Source: Streptomyces olivochromogenes | GTDB taxonomy: Bacteria; Actinomycetota; Actinomycetes; Streptomycetales; Streptomycetaceae | Assembly (NCBI RefSeq): GCF_021538895.1 | Contig: NZ_JADDRL010000024.1 | Location: forward strand, 38,468-102,467 | Length of the DNA stretch: 64,000 bases | Direction: 5' to 3' | Translations under genes and position numbers: made by a program | Shown here: in pieces, positions 1 through 8,637 of the stretch | Numbering within the stretch: the stretch's first letter is position 1 | Layout: every line of letters begins with the position of its first letter | Notes under the pieces: generated by a model | What the model was told of the DNA's origin: nothing | Databases searched by the model: none | Seen by the model: only the letters and a program-made list of their open reading frames with translations

Positions 1-615
1 CGTCCCCCGCTCGCCGTCCTCGACGTGGCCGACCAGTTGGCCAAGGGCCCGCTCGCCGGCCTGAAGGTGGAGGTGCTGCACGGCCGTATGCACCCGGACG
101 ACAAGGACGCCGTCATGCGCCGCTTCGCGGCCGGGGAGAGTGACGTCCTGGTCGCCACGACCGTGATCGAGGTCGGCGTGAACGTCCCGAACGCCACCGC
201 GATGGTGATCATGGACGCCGACCGCTTCGGCGTCTCCCAGCTCCACCAGCTGCGCGGCCGCGTCGGCCGTGGTTCCGCCGCCGGTCTCTGCCTCCTGGTC
301 ACCGAGATGCCGGAGGCGAGCGCGGCCCGCCAGCGGCTCACCGCGGTCGCCTCCACCCTGGACGGCTTCGAGCTCTCCCGCATCGACCTCGAACAGCGCC
401 GCGAGGGCGACGTCCTCGGCCAGGCCCAGTCCGGCGCCCGCTCCAGCCTGCGGGTGCTCGCCGTCATCGACGACGAGGAGGTCATCGCCGAGGCCCGCGA
501 GGAGGCGGCGGCGGTGGTGGCGGCCGATCCGGAGCTGACCCGGCTGCCGGGCCTGCGTACGGCTCTGGACGCCCTGTTGGACGAGGAGCGGGAGCAGTAC
601 CTGGAAAAGGGGTGA
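1..615 (+). CDS. recG: ATP-dependent DNA helicase RecG, C-terminal part (5' end outside window)
   Basis: The last 204 residues of RecG, the superfamily 2 helicase that remodels stalled forks and branch-migrates recombination intermediates. The frame is open from base 1, so the gene begins upstream of the window and the GTG at 25 is internal. Helicase motifs are clear: LHGRMHPDDK, ATTVIEVGVNVPNA and the motif VI segment QLHQLRGRVGRG, followed by the RecG-typical REGDVLGQAQSG region. The next gene, rsmD, starts 85 bases after the stop; recG-rsmD-coaD is a conserved actinobacterial order. Identity is secure. Confidence 0.96.
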   Translation, partial: RPPLAVLDVADQLAKGPLAGLKVEVLHGRMHPDDKDAVMRRFAAGESDVLVATTVIEVGVNVPNATAMVIMDADRFGVSQLHQLRGRVGRGSAAGLCLLVTEMPEASAARQRLTAVASTLDGFELSRIDLEQRREGDVLGQAQSGARSSLRVLAVIDDEEVIAEAREEAAAVVAADPELTRLPGLRTALDALLDEEREQYLEKG

Positions 616-700
616 GCCATGACGGCCGTACGACGCGCGGCACCCCCCACTTTCGCCTGCCAGACTGGACCTGTCACCGCCCCACGACCAAGGACCCCAC

Positions 701-1288
701 ATGACCCGCGTGATCGCCGGCACGGCCGGCGGACGCCGCCTGGCCGTCCCGCCGGGAACCGGTACGCGTCCGACCTCCGACCGCGCGCGCGAAGGCCTCT
801 TCTCCACCTGGCAGTCCCTGCTGGGCGGCCCGCTGGACGGTGAACGCGTCCTCGACCTGTACGCCGGCTCGGGCGCCGTCGGCCTGGAGGCCCTGTCCCG
901 CGGCGCCGGCCACACCCTGCTCGTCGAGGCCGACGCCCGTGCCGCCCGCACGGTCCGGGACAACGTACGCAGCATCGGCCTTCCCGGTGCCGAGGTCAGG
1001 GCGGGCAAGGCGGAACAGATCATTCGGACACCGGCGCCCGCCGAACCGTACGACATCGTCTTCCTCGACCCGCCGTACGCCGTCACCGACGACGATCTTC
1101 GCGAGATTCTGCTCACACTCCACACGGAGGGCTGGCTCGCGGAGGAAGCGCTCGTCACCGTGGAGCGCAGCACCAGAGGTGGCGAATTCCACTGGCCCGA
1201 CGGCTTCGAAGGGCTCCGGGCCCGCCGTTACGGCGAGGGAACGTTTTGGTACGGTCGCGCCGCCTCTACGTGCGAAGACGCACGATGA
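701..1288 (+). CDS. rsmD: 16S rRNA (guanine(966)-N(2))-methyltransferase RsmD
   Basis: A 195-residue cytoplasmic SAM-dependent methyltransferase of the RsmD family, which modifies G966 (E. coli numbering) of 16S rRNA during 30S assembly. Visible are the N-terminal VIAGTAGGRRL and TRPTSDRAREGLFS, the SAM-binding loop LDLYAGSGAVGLEALSRG at about residues 51-68, and the catalytic FLDPPYA near residues 121-127. The length is normal for the family. The ATG at 701 fits the usual N-terminus MTRVIAG. The stop overlaps an in-frame ATG of the next gene (ATGA), which suggests coupled expression with coaD. Confidence 0.95.
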   Translation: MTRVIAGTAGGRRLAVPPGTGTRPTSDRAREGLFSTWQSLLGGPLDGERVLDLYAGSGAVGLEALSRGAGHTLLVEADARAARTVRDNVRSIGLPGAEVRAGKAEQIIRTPAPAEPYDIVFLDPPYAVTDDDLREILLTLHTEGWLAEEALVTVERSTRGGEFHWPDGFEGLRARRYGEGTFWYGRAASTCEDAR

Positions 1289-1314
1289 CCGGACCGGAGA
1301 GCGAGGGATCACAA

Positions 1315-1794
1315 GTGCGCCGCGCCGTATGTCCCGGGTCGTTCGACCCCATCACCAACGGACACCTCGACATCATCTCCCGCGCCTCCCGCCTCTACGA
1401 CGAGGTCTACGTCGCGGTGATGATCAACAAGGCCAAGCGGGGCCTGTTCGAGGTCGACGAGCGGATCGACCTGATCCGCCAGGTCACCGCCGAGTTCGAG
1501 AACGTCCGGGTCGAGGCCTTCCACGGCCTCCTCGTCGACTTCTGCAAGCAGCGCGACATCCCCGCCATCGTCAAGGGCCTGCGCGCCGTCAGCGACTTCG
1601 ACTACGAGCTGCAGATGGCCCAGATGAACAACGGCCTGTCGGGTGTCGAGACGCTCTTCGTGCCGACCAACCCCACCTACAGCTTCCTGTCCTCCTCGCT
1701 GGTCAAGGAGGTCGCGACCTGGGGCGGCGACGTCTCCCACCTGGTCCCGCCGGTGGTGCTCGAAGCGCTCACCAAGCGCCTCGGCAGGGACTGA
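1315..1794 (+). CDS. coaD: Phosphopantetheine adenylyltransferase
   Basis: CoaD catalyses the penultimate step of coenzyme A synthesis: 4'-phosphopantetheine + ATP gives dephospho-CoA + PPi. The nucleotidyltransferase signature CPGSFDPITNGH lies at residues 6-17, and the C-terminal SSSLVKEVA lies near residue 126. Starting at GTG 1315 gives 159 residues, the standard family length, with a purine-rich GAGAGCGAGGGA ahead of it. An in-frame ATG at 1285 overlapping the rsmD stop would add ten residues and cannot be excluded. The enzyme is essential and cytoplasmic. Confidence 0.95.
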   Translation: MRRAVCPGSFDPITNGHLDIISRASRLYDEVYVAVMINKAKRGLFEVDERIDLIRQVTAEFENVRVEAFHGLLVDFCKQRDIPAIVKGLRAVSDFDYELQMAQMNNGLSGVETLFVPTNPTYSFLSSSLVKEVATWGGDVSHLVPPVVLEALTKRLGRD

Positions 1795-1892
1795 CCGGCT
1801 GACGCCCCGTCACCCGGTGTCGGACGGCCACCCCATGGACGTACAGTCGTCCCGTCCGTCTCCAACACAGCTGTAGAGAGTGGCGAGCACAG

Positions 1893-3005
1893 GTGGACGT
1901 GCAGAAGAAGCTCGACGAGATCGTGGACGCGGTCTCCGGTGCCCGGGGCATGCCCATGTCGGCGTCGTGCGTGGTCAACCGCGCCGACCTGCTCGCCCTG
2001 CTCGAAGAGGTGCGCCAGGCGCTGCCCGGCTCCCTCGCACAGGCGCAGGAGCTGATCGGCGACCGTGAGCAGATGGTCGAGCAGGCCCGCCAGGAGGCCG
2101 AGCGGATCATCGGGCAGGCGCACGCCGAGCGCGGCTCGCTGATCTCCGACACCGAGGTCGCCCGCCGCTCGCAGGCCGAGGGCGACCGGATCCTCGCCGA
2201 GGCCCGCCAGGAGGCCGAGGACGTCCGCGCCGAGGCCGACGACTACGTCGACTCCAAGCTGGCCAACTTCGAGGTCGTCCTCACCAAGACCCTCGGCTCC
2301 GTCGGCCGCGGCCGCGAGAAGCTCCTCGGCACCGGCCCCGGCCTGGACGAGCAGGGCTACGTGGACCCTGAGGAAGACGACGCCCCCGAGCGCAGCCACG
2401 ACCCGGAGACCCTGCGCCGCGACGCCGACGCCTACGTGGACGCCAAGCTGGGCGCCTTCGAGGCGGTCCTCGCCAAGACGCTGGAGGCCGTCGGCCGCGG
2501 CCGGCAGAAACTGCACGGCCGCATCGCCACGGACGACCTCGGCGCCCTCGCCGACGACACGTCGACCTTCCAGCACTCCAGCGACGCCGACTACCTGGCC
2601 GACCTCGCCGCCCTCGCGGACACCCCGGCCGAGCGGCCCGTCGACCCCCAGCCCGCCGAGCCGCAGCCGGCCGCCGCCCAGTACGACCAGCAGCCCGCCT
2701 ACGGCTACCAGCAGCAGGACCCGTACGCCGGCTTCCCGCAGCAGCAGGGGTACGCCCAGCAGGACCCGTACGGCTACCAGCACGCCGATCCCTATTCCCC
2801 CACCTCCGGCTACGCTCCGGCGGGAGGTGCCCCCTTCCAGGGCTACGACGCCCAGCAGGCCGCCTACGACCCGAACCAGGTCCCGCAGCAGCCCCAGCAG
2901 GCCGCCCAGCAGCAGGGCTACGCCCTCGACGAGACCAGCCTCTTCGACACGAGCATGATCAGTGCGGAGCAGCTGCGGGCCTACGAACAGGGCCGCGGCC
3001 TGTAG
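1893..3005 (+). CDS. Coiled-coil protein with duplicated helical motif and Q/Y/P-rich tail
   Basis: A 370-residue protein of a conserved Streptomyces family found next to coaD, sometimes annotated as DivIVA-like or ATP synthase subunit B-like. I do not know a proven function. Residues about 45-150 are a charged coiled coil rich in E, A, R and Q. A roughly 32-residue motif occurs twice (about 115-146 and 177-208), both copies reading ADxYVDxKLxxFExVLxKTLxxVGRGRxKL. The last 150 residues are low complexity with many QQ, PYG and QQGYAQQDPYG elements, probably disordered. The start is GTG 1893 after GAGAGTGGCGAG. There is no signal peptide or membrane segment. A scaffold role is inference. Confidence 0.75.
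   Translation: MDVQKKLDEIVDAVSGARGMPMSASCVVNRADLLALLEEVRQALPGSLAQAQELIGDREQMVEQARQEAERIIGQAHAERGSLISDTEVARRSQAEGDRILAEARQEAEDVRAEADDYVDSKLANFEVVLTKTLGSVGRGREKLLGTGPGLDEQGYVDPEEDDAPERSHDPETLRRDADAYVDAKLGAFEAVLAKTLEAVGRGRQKLHGRIATDDLGALADDTSTFQHSSDADYLADLAALADTPAERPVDPQPAEPQPAAAQYDQQPAYGYQQQDPYAGFPQQQGYAQQDPYGYQHADPYSPTSGYAPAGGAPFQGYDAQQAAYDPNQVPQQPQQAAQQQGYALDETSLFDTSMISAEQLRAYEQGRGL
2796..2834. repeat. Palindromic repeat-like element inside a coding sequence
   Basis: Arms CACCTCC (2801-2807) and GGAGGTG (2823-2829) are complementary and enclose a second inverted pair, CCGG/CCGG. Flanking C-runs complete a CCCCCACCTCC ... GGGAGGTGCCCCC element. It lies in frame and encodes part of the low-complexity tail (SPTSGYAPAGGAP). 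From memory it resembles dispersed palindromes common in Streptomyces genomes; that is not verified here. Confidence 0.4.
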
Positions 3006-3041
3006 TCAGGACACCGGTGCGGCCTGCGACGACGTACCGGA

Positions 3042-3071
3042 TTGGGCCGAGAGCGAAAGGTCCAGTATCCT
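3042..3071 (+). promoter_or_regulatory. Candidate promoter for yceD-rpmF-rnc
   Basis: TTGGGC (3042-3047) and TATCCT (3066-3071) are separated by 18 bases, about 92 bases before the yceD start. The match to a vegetative sigma factor consensus is moderate. Confidence 0.35.
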
Positions 3072-3162
3072 GGCTCTTCGGTCGCGTGTACGTCCGCGAT
3101 CAGCGCTGCCCCGGGACACCGCAGGGCAGTGTCCCGCAGAGCTCAGAAGATCGAAAGCAGGA

Positions 3163-3816
3163 ATGGCCTCCAACGCCCGCCTCGACCACCGAAACCCCTT
3201 CGTGTTCGACACACACGAGCTGGGGAGGCGTCCTGGTGCGCTGCAGCGGCTGACCCGCACGGTCGACGCCCCCAGGGACTTCGGTCTCCAGGGAGTCATC
3301 GAAGTGCCGGAAGGCGCCCCGGTGGAGCTCGACCTCCGCCTTGAGTCGGTCATGGAAGGTGTGCTCGTCACAGGCACCGCCCGTGCACAGGCCGAGGGGG
3401 AGTGCGTAAGGTGTCTGGAGCCGCTTCAGCTCGACGTCGAAGCGGACTTCCAGGAGATGTTCTCGTACCCTGACGCCGACGACCGGGGCCGCGTGAAGGC
3501 GGAACCGGTCGACGACGCCGAGGAAGACGAGGACAGGCTCCTTCTCGAGGACGGCCTGTTCGACCTCGAACCCGTGCTGCGGGACGCGGTGGTGCTCGCA
3601 CTGCCGATGCAGCCGGTGTGCCAGGAAGACTGCCCGGGCCTGTGCTCCGAATGCGGAGCGCGGCTGGCTGACGACCCGGACCACCACCACGACGCCGTCG
3701 ACATCCGTTGGGCGGCATTGCAGGGACTCGCCGGCACCATGTCGGACGGCGAGAAGGACGAGATGAGCGGCGACGGGCCTGAATCCGCGCGCGCCGCCGA
3801 GAAGCAGGAGAAGTAG
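3163..3816 (+). CDS. yceD: YceD/DUF177 family protein
   Basis: A 217-residue DUF177 (YceD) protein. The family is almost always encoded directly upstream of rpmF, as here, and is linked to 23S rRNA accumulation or large-subunit assembly in other bacteria. Features are the N-terminal [15 protein letters not shown], a CVRC pair in [10 protein letters not shown], an acidic central stretch, and a C-terminal cysteine cluster [15 protein letters not shown] that may bind zinc. ATG 3163 follows GAAAGCAGGA and matches the family N-terminus; the longer open frame upstream of it lacks conserved sequence. rpmF starts three bases after the stop, so the two are co-transcribed. Confidence 0.88.
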   Translation: MASNARLDHRNPFVFDTHELGRRPGALQRLTRTVDAPRDFGLQGVIEVPEGAPVELDLRLESVMEGVLVTGTARAQAEGECVRCLEPLQLDVEADFQEMFSYPDADDRGRVKAEPVDDAEEDEDRLLLEDGLFDLEPVLRDAVVLALPMQPVCQEDCPGLCSECGARLADDPDHHHDAVDIRWAALQGLAGTMSDGEKDEMSGDGPESARAAEKQEK

Positions 3817-3818
3817 CC

Positions 3819-3992
3819 GTGGCTGTTCCGAAGCGGAAGATGTCGCGCAGCAACACGCGCCACCGCCGGTCGCAGTGGAAGGCTGCGGTCCCCACCCTGG
3901 TTGCGTGCGAGCGCTGCCACGAGCCCAAGCTGCAGCACATCGCGTGCCCGTCTTGCGGCACCTACAACAAGCGCCAGGTCCTCGAAGTCTGA
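3819..3992 (+). CDS. rpmF: 50S ribosomal protein L32
   Basis: A 57-residue L32 reading [17 protein letters not shown] at the N-terminus, with the zinc-ribbon cysteines of [10 protein letters not shown] and HIACPSCG. The four-cysteine (C+) form is the zinc-binding version. The GTG start at 3819 lies three bases after yceD, with AGGAGAAG upstream. Streptomyces usually also carries a zinc-free L32 paralogue elsewhere under Zur control, which cannot be seen here. The rnc gene follows after 20 bases, giving a yceD-rpmF-rnc operon. Confidence 0.95.
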   Translation: MAVPKRKMSRSNTRHRRSQWKAAVPTLVACERCHEPKLQHIACPSCGTYNKRQVLEV

Positions 3993-4012
3993 GCGGGCTG
4001 GTGAGAGGCACT

Positions 4013-4828
4013 GTGTCCAGTCCCAAGAAGGCGGAAGACGCCATGGCGGACGCACCCGCCAAGAAGAAGGCGGACAACACGGCCTCGTCCCACACGCTTC
4101 TGGAAGGGCGGCTCGGCTACCAGGTCGAGTCCGCCCTTCTGGTGCGAGCACTGACCCACCGTTCCTACGCGTACGAGAACGGCGGTCTGCCGACGAACGA
4201 GCGGCTGGAGTTCCTCGGGGACTCCGTCCTCGGCCTCGTCGTCACGGACACGCTGTACCGCACCCACCCGGACCTGCCCGAGGGCCAGCTGGCCAAGCTG
4301 CGGGCAGCAGTGGTGAACTCGCGTGCGCTGGCGGAGGTCGGCCGCGGGCTCGACCTGGGCTCCTTCATCCGGCTGGGCCGCGGTGAAGAGGGCACGGGCG
4401 GCCGGGACAAGGCGTCCATCCTCGCCGACACCCTGGAAGCGGTGATCGGCGCGGTCTATCTCGATCAGGGCCTCGACTCGGCGTCCGAGCTGGTGCACCG
4501 GCTCTTCGACCCGCTGATCGAGAAGTCCTCGAACCTCGGAGCCGGCCTGGACTGGAAGACCAGTCTCCAGGAGCTCACCGCGACCGAGGGGCTCGGCGTG
4601 CCCGAGTACCTGGTCACGGAGACCGGCCCCGACCACGAGAAGACCTTCACTGCTGCCGCCCGCGTCGGAGGCGTCTCGTACGGCACCGGCACCGGCCGCA
4701 GCAAGAAGGAGGCGGAGCAACAGGCCGCCGAGTCCGCATGGCGGTCCATCCGGGCCGCGGCGGACGAGCGCGCCAAGGCGGCCAAGGAGGCCGCCGAGGA
4801 CGACGGTCCCTCCTCCGCCTCCGCCTGA
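4013..4828 (+). CDS. rnc: Ribonuclease III
   Basis: A 271-residue double-strand-specific endoribonuclease that processes rRNA precursors and many mRNAs. In S. coelicolor the orthologue is AbsB, a global regulator of antibiotic production. The RNase III signature [13 protein letters not shown] is at about residues 62-74, with the second catalytic acidic region [17 protein letters not shown]-terminal dsRNA-binding domain ([10 protein letters not shown] ... [16 protein letters not shown]) begins near residue 180. GTG 4013 follows GTGAGAGG; an in-frame ATG at 4043 is an alternative. The N-terminal 20 residues are Lys/Ala rich and variable. Confidence 0.95.
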   Translation: MSSPKKAEDAMADAPAKKKADNTASSHTLLEGRLGYQVESALLVRALTHRSYAYENGGLPTNERLEFLGDSVLGLVVTDTLYRTHPDLPEGQLAKLRAAVVNSRALAEVGRGLDLGSFIRLGRGEEGTGGRDKASILADTLEAVIGAVYLDQGLDSASELVHRLFDPLIEKSSNLGAGLDWKTSLQELTATEGLGVPEYLVTETGPDHEKTFTAAARVGGVSYGTGTGRSKKEAEQQAAESAWRSIRAAADERAKAAKEAAEDDGPSSASA

Positions 4829-4913
4829 GCGAAACGGAAGAACAGCGCACCGAGCGCCCACCCCGGCCCCGGGGCGGGCGCTCGGCTCGTACACGGTAGT
4901 CACGGGGGTCCCG

Positions 4914-5774
4914 ATGCCGGAGTTGCCCGAGGTCGAGGTCGTACGTCGCGGTCTGGAGCGGTGGGTCGCCCACCGTGCCGTCGCCGACGCCGAGGTCCTG
5001 CACCCGCGTGCCGTACGCCGTCACGAGGCGGGCGCGGACGACTTCACGCACCGTCTCAAGGGCCATCGGGTCGGCGTTCCCCGCCGCCGCGGCAAGTACC
5101 TGTGGCTGCCCCTGGAGGACACGAACCAGTCCGTCCTGGCCCACCTCGGGATGAGCGGCCAGCTACTGGTCCAGCCGGCCTCCGCCCCCGACGAGAAGCA
5201 CCTGCGCATCCGGGTCCGCTTCGCGGACGGCCTCGGCACCGAGCTGCGCTTCGTCGACCAGCGCACCTTCGGCGGCCTGTCGCTGCACGACAACACCCTC
5301 GACGGACTGCCCGACGTCATCGCGCACATCGCCCGCGACCCCCTCGACCCGCTCTTCGACGACGAGGCCTTCCACCAGGCGCTGCGCCGCAAGCGGACCA
5401 CCATCAAACGGGCGCTGCTGGACCAGTCGTTGATCAGCGGCGTCGGCAACATCTACGCGGACGAGGCCCTTTGGCGCGCCCGCGTGCACTACGAGCGCCC
5501 GACCGCCGGCTTCACCCGCCCGCGCACCGCCGAACTCCTCGGCCATGTGCGGGACGTGATGAACGCGGCCCTCGCCGTCGGCGGCACCAGCTTCGACAGC
5601 CTGTACGTCAACGTCAACGGCGAGTCCGGCTACTTCGACCGCTCACTGGACGCGTACGGCCGGGAGGGCCTGCCGTGCAAGAGGTGCGGCACGCCCATGC
5701 GCCGCCGCCCCTGGATGAACCGGTCCAGCTACTTCTGCCCGACGTGTCAGCGGGCGCCGCGCGTGTCGTCGTAA
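4914..5774 (+). CDS. mutM: Formamidopyrimidine-DNA glycosylase
   Basis: A 286-residue Fpg/MutM, the base-excision repair enzyme removing 8-oxoguanine and formamidopyrimidines with AP-lyase activity. The N-terminus [15 protein letters not shown] gives the catalytic proline (P2) and glutamate (E3). The helix-two-turn-helix region contains [14 protein letters not shown]. The C-terminal zinc finger has CKRC at 255-258 and CPTC at 275-278. The start is ATG 4914, 85 bases after rnc. The last 28 bases overlap the 3' end of the convergent HxlR gene. Confidence 0.97.
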   Translation: MPELPEVEVVRRGLERWVAHRAVADAEVLHPRAVRRHEAGADDFTHRLKGHRVGVPRRRGKYLWLPLEDTNQSVLAHLGMSGQLLVQPASAPDEKHLRIRVRFADGLGTELRFVDQRTFGGLSLHDNTLDGLPDVIAHIARDPLDPLFDDEAFHQALRRKRTTIKRALLDQSLISGVGNIYADEALWRARVHYERPTAGFTRPRTAELLGHVRDVMNAALAVGGTSFDSLYVNVNGESGYFDRSLDAYGREGLPCKRCGTPMRRRPWMNRSSYFCPTCQRAPRVSS

Positions 5775-6148
5775 CGGTCGCGGGACGCCAGTACGTCGTC
5801 CATGCGGCCTTCCACGAAGTGGATGAGGTCCAGCAGGCGTGCCGCGACCTCGCGGCCCAGGGCAGTCAGTTCGTAGTCCACGCGCGGCGGGTTGGTCGGC
5901 TGCGCCTCGCGGTGCACCAGACCGTCGCGCTCCAGTGCGTGCAGGGTCTGGGACAGCATCTTCTCGCTCACGCCGTCGACGCGGCGGCGCAGCTCGTTGA
6001 AGCGCATCGAGCCCTCGTACAGCGCGCCGAGCGTGAGACCGCCCCAGCGGCCGGTGACGTGCTCCAGGGTGCCGCGGGAGGGGCAGGCCTTGGCGAACAC
6101 GTTGTACGGGAGGTCCTGCTCCTCGGGGCACGCCAGGGTGGTCGTCAT
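5747..6148 (-). CDS. HxlR-family transcriptional regulator
   Basis: A 133-residue winged-helix regulator of the HxlR/MarR-like type. Visible are the conserved N-terminal cysteine segment [20 protein letters not shown], the recognition region [21 protein letters not shown] and the wing [21 protein letters not shown]. Such proteins often sense electrophiles or redox state through the N-terminal cysteine and repress a divergent reductase gene. That fits the context here: a flavoprotein gene starts 134 bases away on the other strand. Its 3' end overlaps mutM tail-to-tail. Confidence 0.9.
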   Translation of the reverse strand: MTTTLACPEEQDLPYNVFAKACPSRGTLEHVTGRWGGLTLGALYEGSMRFNELRRRVDGVSEKMLSQTLHALERDGLVHREAQPTNPPRVDYELTALGREVAARLLDLIHFVEGRMDDVLASRDRYDDTRGAR

Positions 6149-6187
6149 ACCGAGAGCGTACTCGAACGCAGCGCTAACCGGCGGGTT

Positions 6188-6208
6188 GCACTATCCAATA
6201 GTTAGTGC
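6188..6208. promoter_or_regulatory. Inverted repeat between hxlR-type gene and flavoprotein gene (candidate operator)
   Basis: GCACTA (6188-6193) and TAGTGC (6203-6208) form perfect 6-bp arms with a 9-base spacer. Nested in it, ACTAT-CCA-ATAGT (6190-6202) is another perfect inverted repeat. The AT-rich site sits in the 134-bp divergent intergenic region and is the best candidate for HxlR binding. Confidence 0.5.
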
Positions 6209-6282
6209 TTTCCTTCTGTCAGTGCCGGTGAGCTGGTCATTCGCCCCGGCCGTCTTTCACGTCCCCCTGAGGAGTACTTGCT

Positions 6283-6870
6283 GTGACCACGCCTGTTGTC
6301 TCCATCGCCTACCACTCCGGCTACGGCCACACCGCCGTCCTCGCCGAGGCCGTCCGCGCGGGTGCCGTCGAGGCCGGTGCCGAGGTGCACCTGATCAAGG
6401 TCGACGAGATCACCGACGAGCAGTGGGCGGCGCTCGACGCCTCCGACGCGATCGTCTTCGGTTCGCCCACCTACATGGGCACCGCGTCCGGTGCCTTCCA
6501 CGTGTTCGCCGAGGCGTCCTCGAAGCGCTGGTTCGGACAGGACTGGAAGGACAAGCTGGCCGCCGGCTTCACCAACTCCGGCTCCAAGAGCGGCGACAAG
6601 CTGCACACGCTGCAGTTCTTCCAGATCCTCGCCGCCCAGCACGGCATGAACTGGATCAACCTCGGACTGCACCCGGGCTGGAACAACAGCGAGGGCTCCG
6701 AGCACGACCTCAACCGCCTCGGCGTCTTCGCGGGCGCGGCCGCCCAGACCAACGTCGACCAGGGCCCGGACGCCGTCCACAAGGCCGACGTGGCAACGGC
6801 GGAGCACCTCGGGCGCCGCGTGGCCCAGACGGCGAGGGTGTTCCTCCAGGGGCGCGCGACGGCCGCCTGA
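6283..6870 (+). CDS. WrbA/flavodoxin-like NAD(P)H-dependent FMN oxidoreductase
   Basis: A 195-residue flavodoxin-fold protein. The FMN phosphate loop is AYHSGYGHTAVLAEAV near the N-terminus, the flavin contact region is FGSPTYMGTASG, and GFTNSGSKSGDK lies mid-protein. Family members reduce quinones or other electrophiles with NAD(P)H. The start is GTG 6283 after CTGAGGAG. It is divergent from an HxlR regulator with an inverted repeat between them, suggesting repression relieved by electrophile or oxidative stress (inference). The substrate cannot be told from sequence. Confidence 0.88.
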   Translation: MTTPVVSIAYHSGYGHTAVLAEAVRAGAVEAGAEVHLIKVDEITDEQWAALDASDAIVFGSPTYMGTASGAFHVFAEASSKRWFGQDWKDKLAAGFTNSGSKSGDKLHTLQFFQILAAQHGMNWINLGLHPGWNNSEGSEHDLNRLGVFAGAAAQTNVDQGPDAVHKADVATAEHLGRRVAQTARVFLQGRATAA

Positions 6871-6951
6871 ACCTCCGGCGGGAGACCGGCTCGAGCGCGG
6901 GACCGTCGGCCGCCGTCGCCCTCGTCGCCCTGGGCCGGGTGCGTGACGCCG

Positions 6952-7283
6952 CTACTCTTGCTCGTGGCCGAGGACGTCGTACAGCCAGTGCTGGACGTAG
7001 CGGCGCACGGCGTCGCCGTCATGAGGGTCGAGCAGGAGCCATTCCCGCGCGGCCGTCACCATCTGCCCCAGGGTGTTTCCTCGTGCGGCCTGAGCTCGAC
7101 CCGGTCGGTCAGGTCATCCCACAGGCGATAGATCCCGCCCGCGTGCTCGTACGTACTGAAGACGTCCAGCGTGGCGCCCATGAGGTGCAGCGCGATGTCA
7201 TAGGGATCGTCCGCGCGTACGAGCCGGCCGGCGAGGCGGCGGGTGTGCTCCAGGTACGCCGACACGGCCTCGTCGTCACCCAC
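6952..7283 (-). pseudogene. Small hypothetical gene, apparently frameshifted (or two coupled ORFs)
   Basis: The first frame starts at GTG 7283 and reads VGDDEAVSAYLEHTRRL ... IYRLWDDLTDRVELRPHEE before a TGA at 7058-7056. A second frame (7062-6952) continues with coding-like sequence beginning MVTAAREWLLLDPHDG and ending in YDVLGHEQE. Together they would make a normal-looking soluble protein of about 110 residues. The shift falls near GAGGAAACACCCTGGGG, where one missing or two extra bases would restore a single frame. The second ATG overlaps the first stop (ATGGTGA) behind GGGGCAG, so translational coupling or a sequencing error is also possible. The family is not recognised. Confidence 0.45.
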
Positions 7284-7339
7284 GGTGTTCGGGCCCCTGT
7301 GCCCGGGACGGGTTCCCGGGCCTGCGACCTGCGTTTTTC

Positions 7340-8473
7340 TCAGTAGCCGAAGTCCTGCGTCCACCACGGGCCGCCGGCGTCGAGGTGCACGCCGACGCCC
7401 AGCGTCTTGAAGTCGCAGTTCAGTATGTTCGCGCGGTGGCCCGGGCTGTTCATCCAGGCCTCCATGACCGCCGCGGCGTCGGCCTGGCCCCGGGCTATGT
7501 TCTCGCCCCCGAGGCCGGTTATGCCGGCCTTGGCCGCCCGGTCCCACGGGGTCGAGCCGTCCGGGTCGGTGTGGTCGAAGAAGTCCCGCAGGGCCATGTC
7601 CTTGCTGAAGGACTCGGCGAGCTCGGTCAGCGAGCTGTTCGCGGAGACCGGGCTGCAGCCCACCTTCGCCCGCTCCGCGTTGACCAGCTTCAGCACCTCG
7701 GCCTCGGCGGCGGCCGACGCCGAGACCTTCACCGGCGCGGAGGCCTTCGGCGGGGTCTTCGGGGTCTTCTTCGCCGGATGCGTCTTCGGCGTCTTGGCGT
7801 TCTTCGAAGGCGTCGTCTTGGGGGCCGGCTTCTTCGGCTGCGTCTTCGAGTGCCCCGGCAAGGTGGAGGCCGAGGGCGCCGAGGCGGACGGCGCCGGTGT
7901 GACCGGGCGGCCGCCGCTGTTGCGGCTGGTCGAGGAACCGTTGTCCCGCCCGGTGTCGGCGCTGCCGGAGGTGCCGCCCTGCTCGCTGTTGCTGTTGCTG
8001 GGCGCGCCCGCGGCCTGCACCGTGTCGCCGCCGGTGGTGGTGGTGCCGCCACCGAGGCGGTAGTTGTCGAGGCCGGGCACCACACCCGTGGCCACCGCGA
8101 CCGTGCCGATGGCGACGGCGGCGGAGACGCCGAGCAGACCGGTGCGCACGGGCGTCACGGCCTTCTTCTTGCGCCGGTGCCCGCGGGCCCGGGAGGCCTC
8201 ACCCGCCGGGGTGAATCCGTCCGCCGGGAAGACGACCGTGTTCGTGACCCGGGCGTACTCGTCGTCGGTCGCGTACAGGTACTCGTCGACCCGAGTGCTG
8301 GCGTCGGTGTACGCCTCGGGGTTCAGATAGGGAGCGATCCCCATCGTGGGTCGGTCGTCCGGGTACGAGTGGTGCGGGTCGTGGCTGCCCGTGTACGAGC
8401 CGTGCGTCTCCGTGACCCCCGTGGCGCGGCCCGTGGCGGCGCGGCCGGCGGCTGAGCGTCGGTGGCGTCCCAT
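7340..8473 (-). CDS. Membrane-anchored CAP (SCP/PR-1) domain protein
   Basis: A 377-residue protein. A basic, His-rich cytoplasmic N-terminus (MGRHRRSAAGRAA) precedes one membrane segment, LLGVSAAVAIGTVAVATGVV, at about residues 110-130. A long Ser/Thr/Pro/Lys-rich linker follows, then a C-terminal CAP domain over the last 125 residues (EVLKLVNAERAKVGC, DHTDPDGSTPWDRA, GENIARG, SPGHRANILNCDF). The CAP histidines and glutamate are present. The domain should lie outside the membrane; bacterial CAP proteins are of unknown function. ATG 8473 was chosen because it follows GAAGAAGGCAAGG and matches the usual start of this family; an open frame extends 17 codons further upstream. Confidence 0.87.
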   Translation of the reverse strand: MGRHRRSAAGRAATGRATGVTETHGSYTGSHDPHHSYPDDRPTMGIAPYLNPEAYTDASTRVDEYLYATDDEYARVTNTVVFPADGFTPAGEASRARGHRRKKKAVTPVRTGLLGVSAAVAIGTVAVATGVVPGLDNYRLGGGTTTTGGDTVQAAGAPSNSNSEQGGTSGSADTGRDNGSSTSRNSGGRPVTPAPSASAPSASTLPGHSKTQPKKPAPKTTPSKNAKTPKTHPAKKTPKTPPKASAPVKVSASAAAEAEVLKLVNAERAKVGCSPVSANSSLTELAESFSKDMALRDFFDHTDPDGSTPWDRAAKAGITGLGGENIARGQADAAAVMEAWMNSPGHRANILNCDFKTLGVGVHLDAGGPWWTQDFGY

Positions 8474-8637
8474 GTCCTTGCCTTCTTCCTCGTCTCGCGG
8501 TCGACCGTTGGTCCCCTTGGTCAACCCAACTCACACGATCGAGTGAGTTTCAGATGAGATTCATTGGGTGGGGACGGTACCGCATGACGCCCGGGGAGGA
8601 AGTGTCCCGAGTGACATTGGCCGGTTAGGTTGCAGCC

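Noticed and set aside
7301..7321. Inverted repeat GCCCGGG-N7-CCCGGGC near a T-run
   Set aside because: The T-run lies 13 bases from the stem and on the wrong side for the minus-strand genes; not convincing as a terminator.
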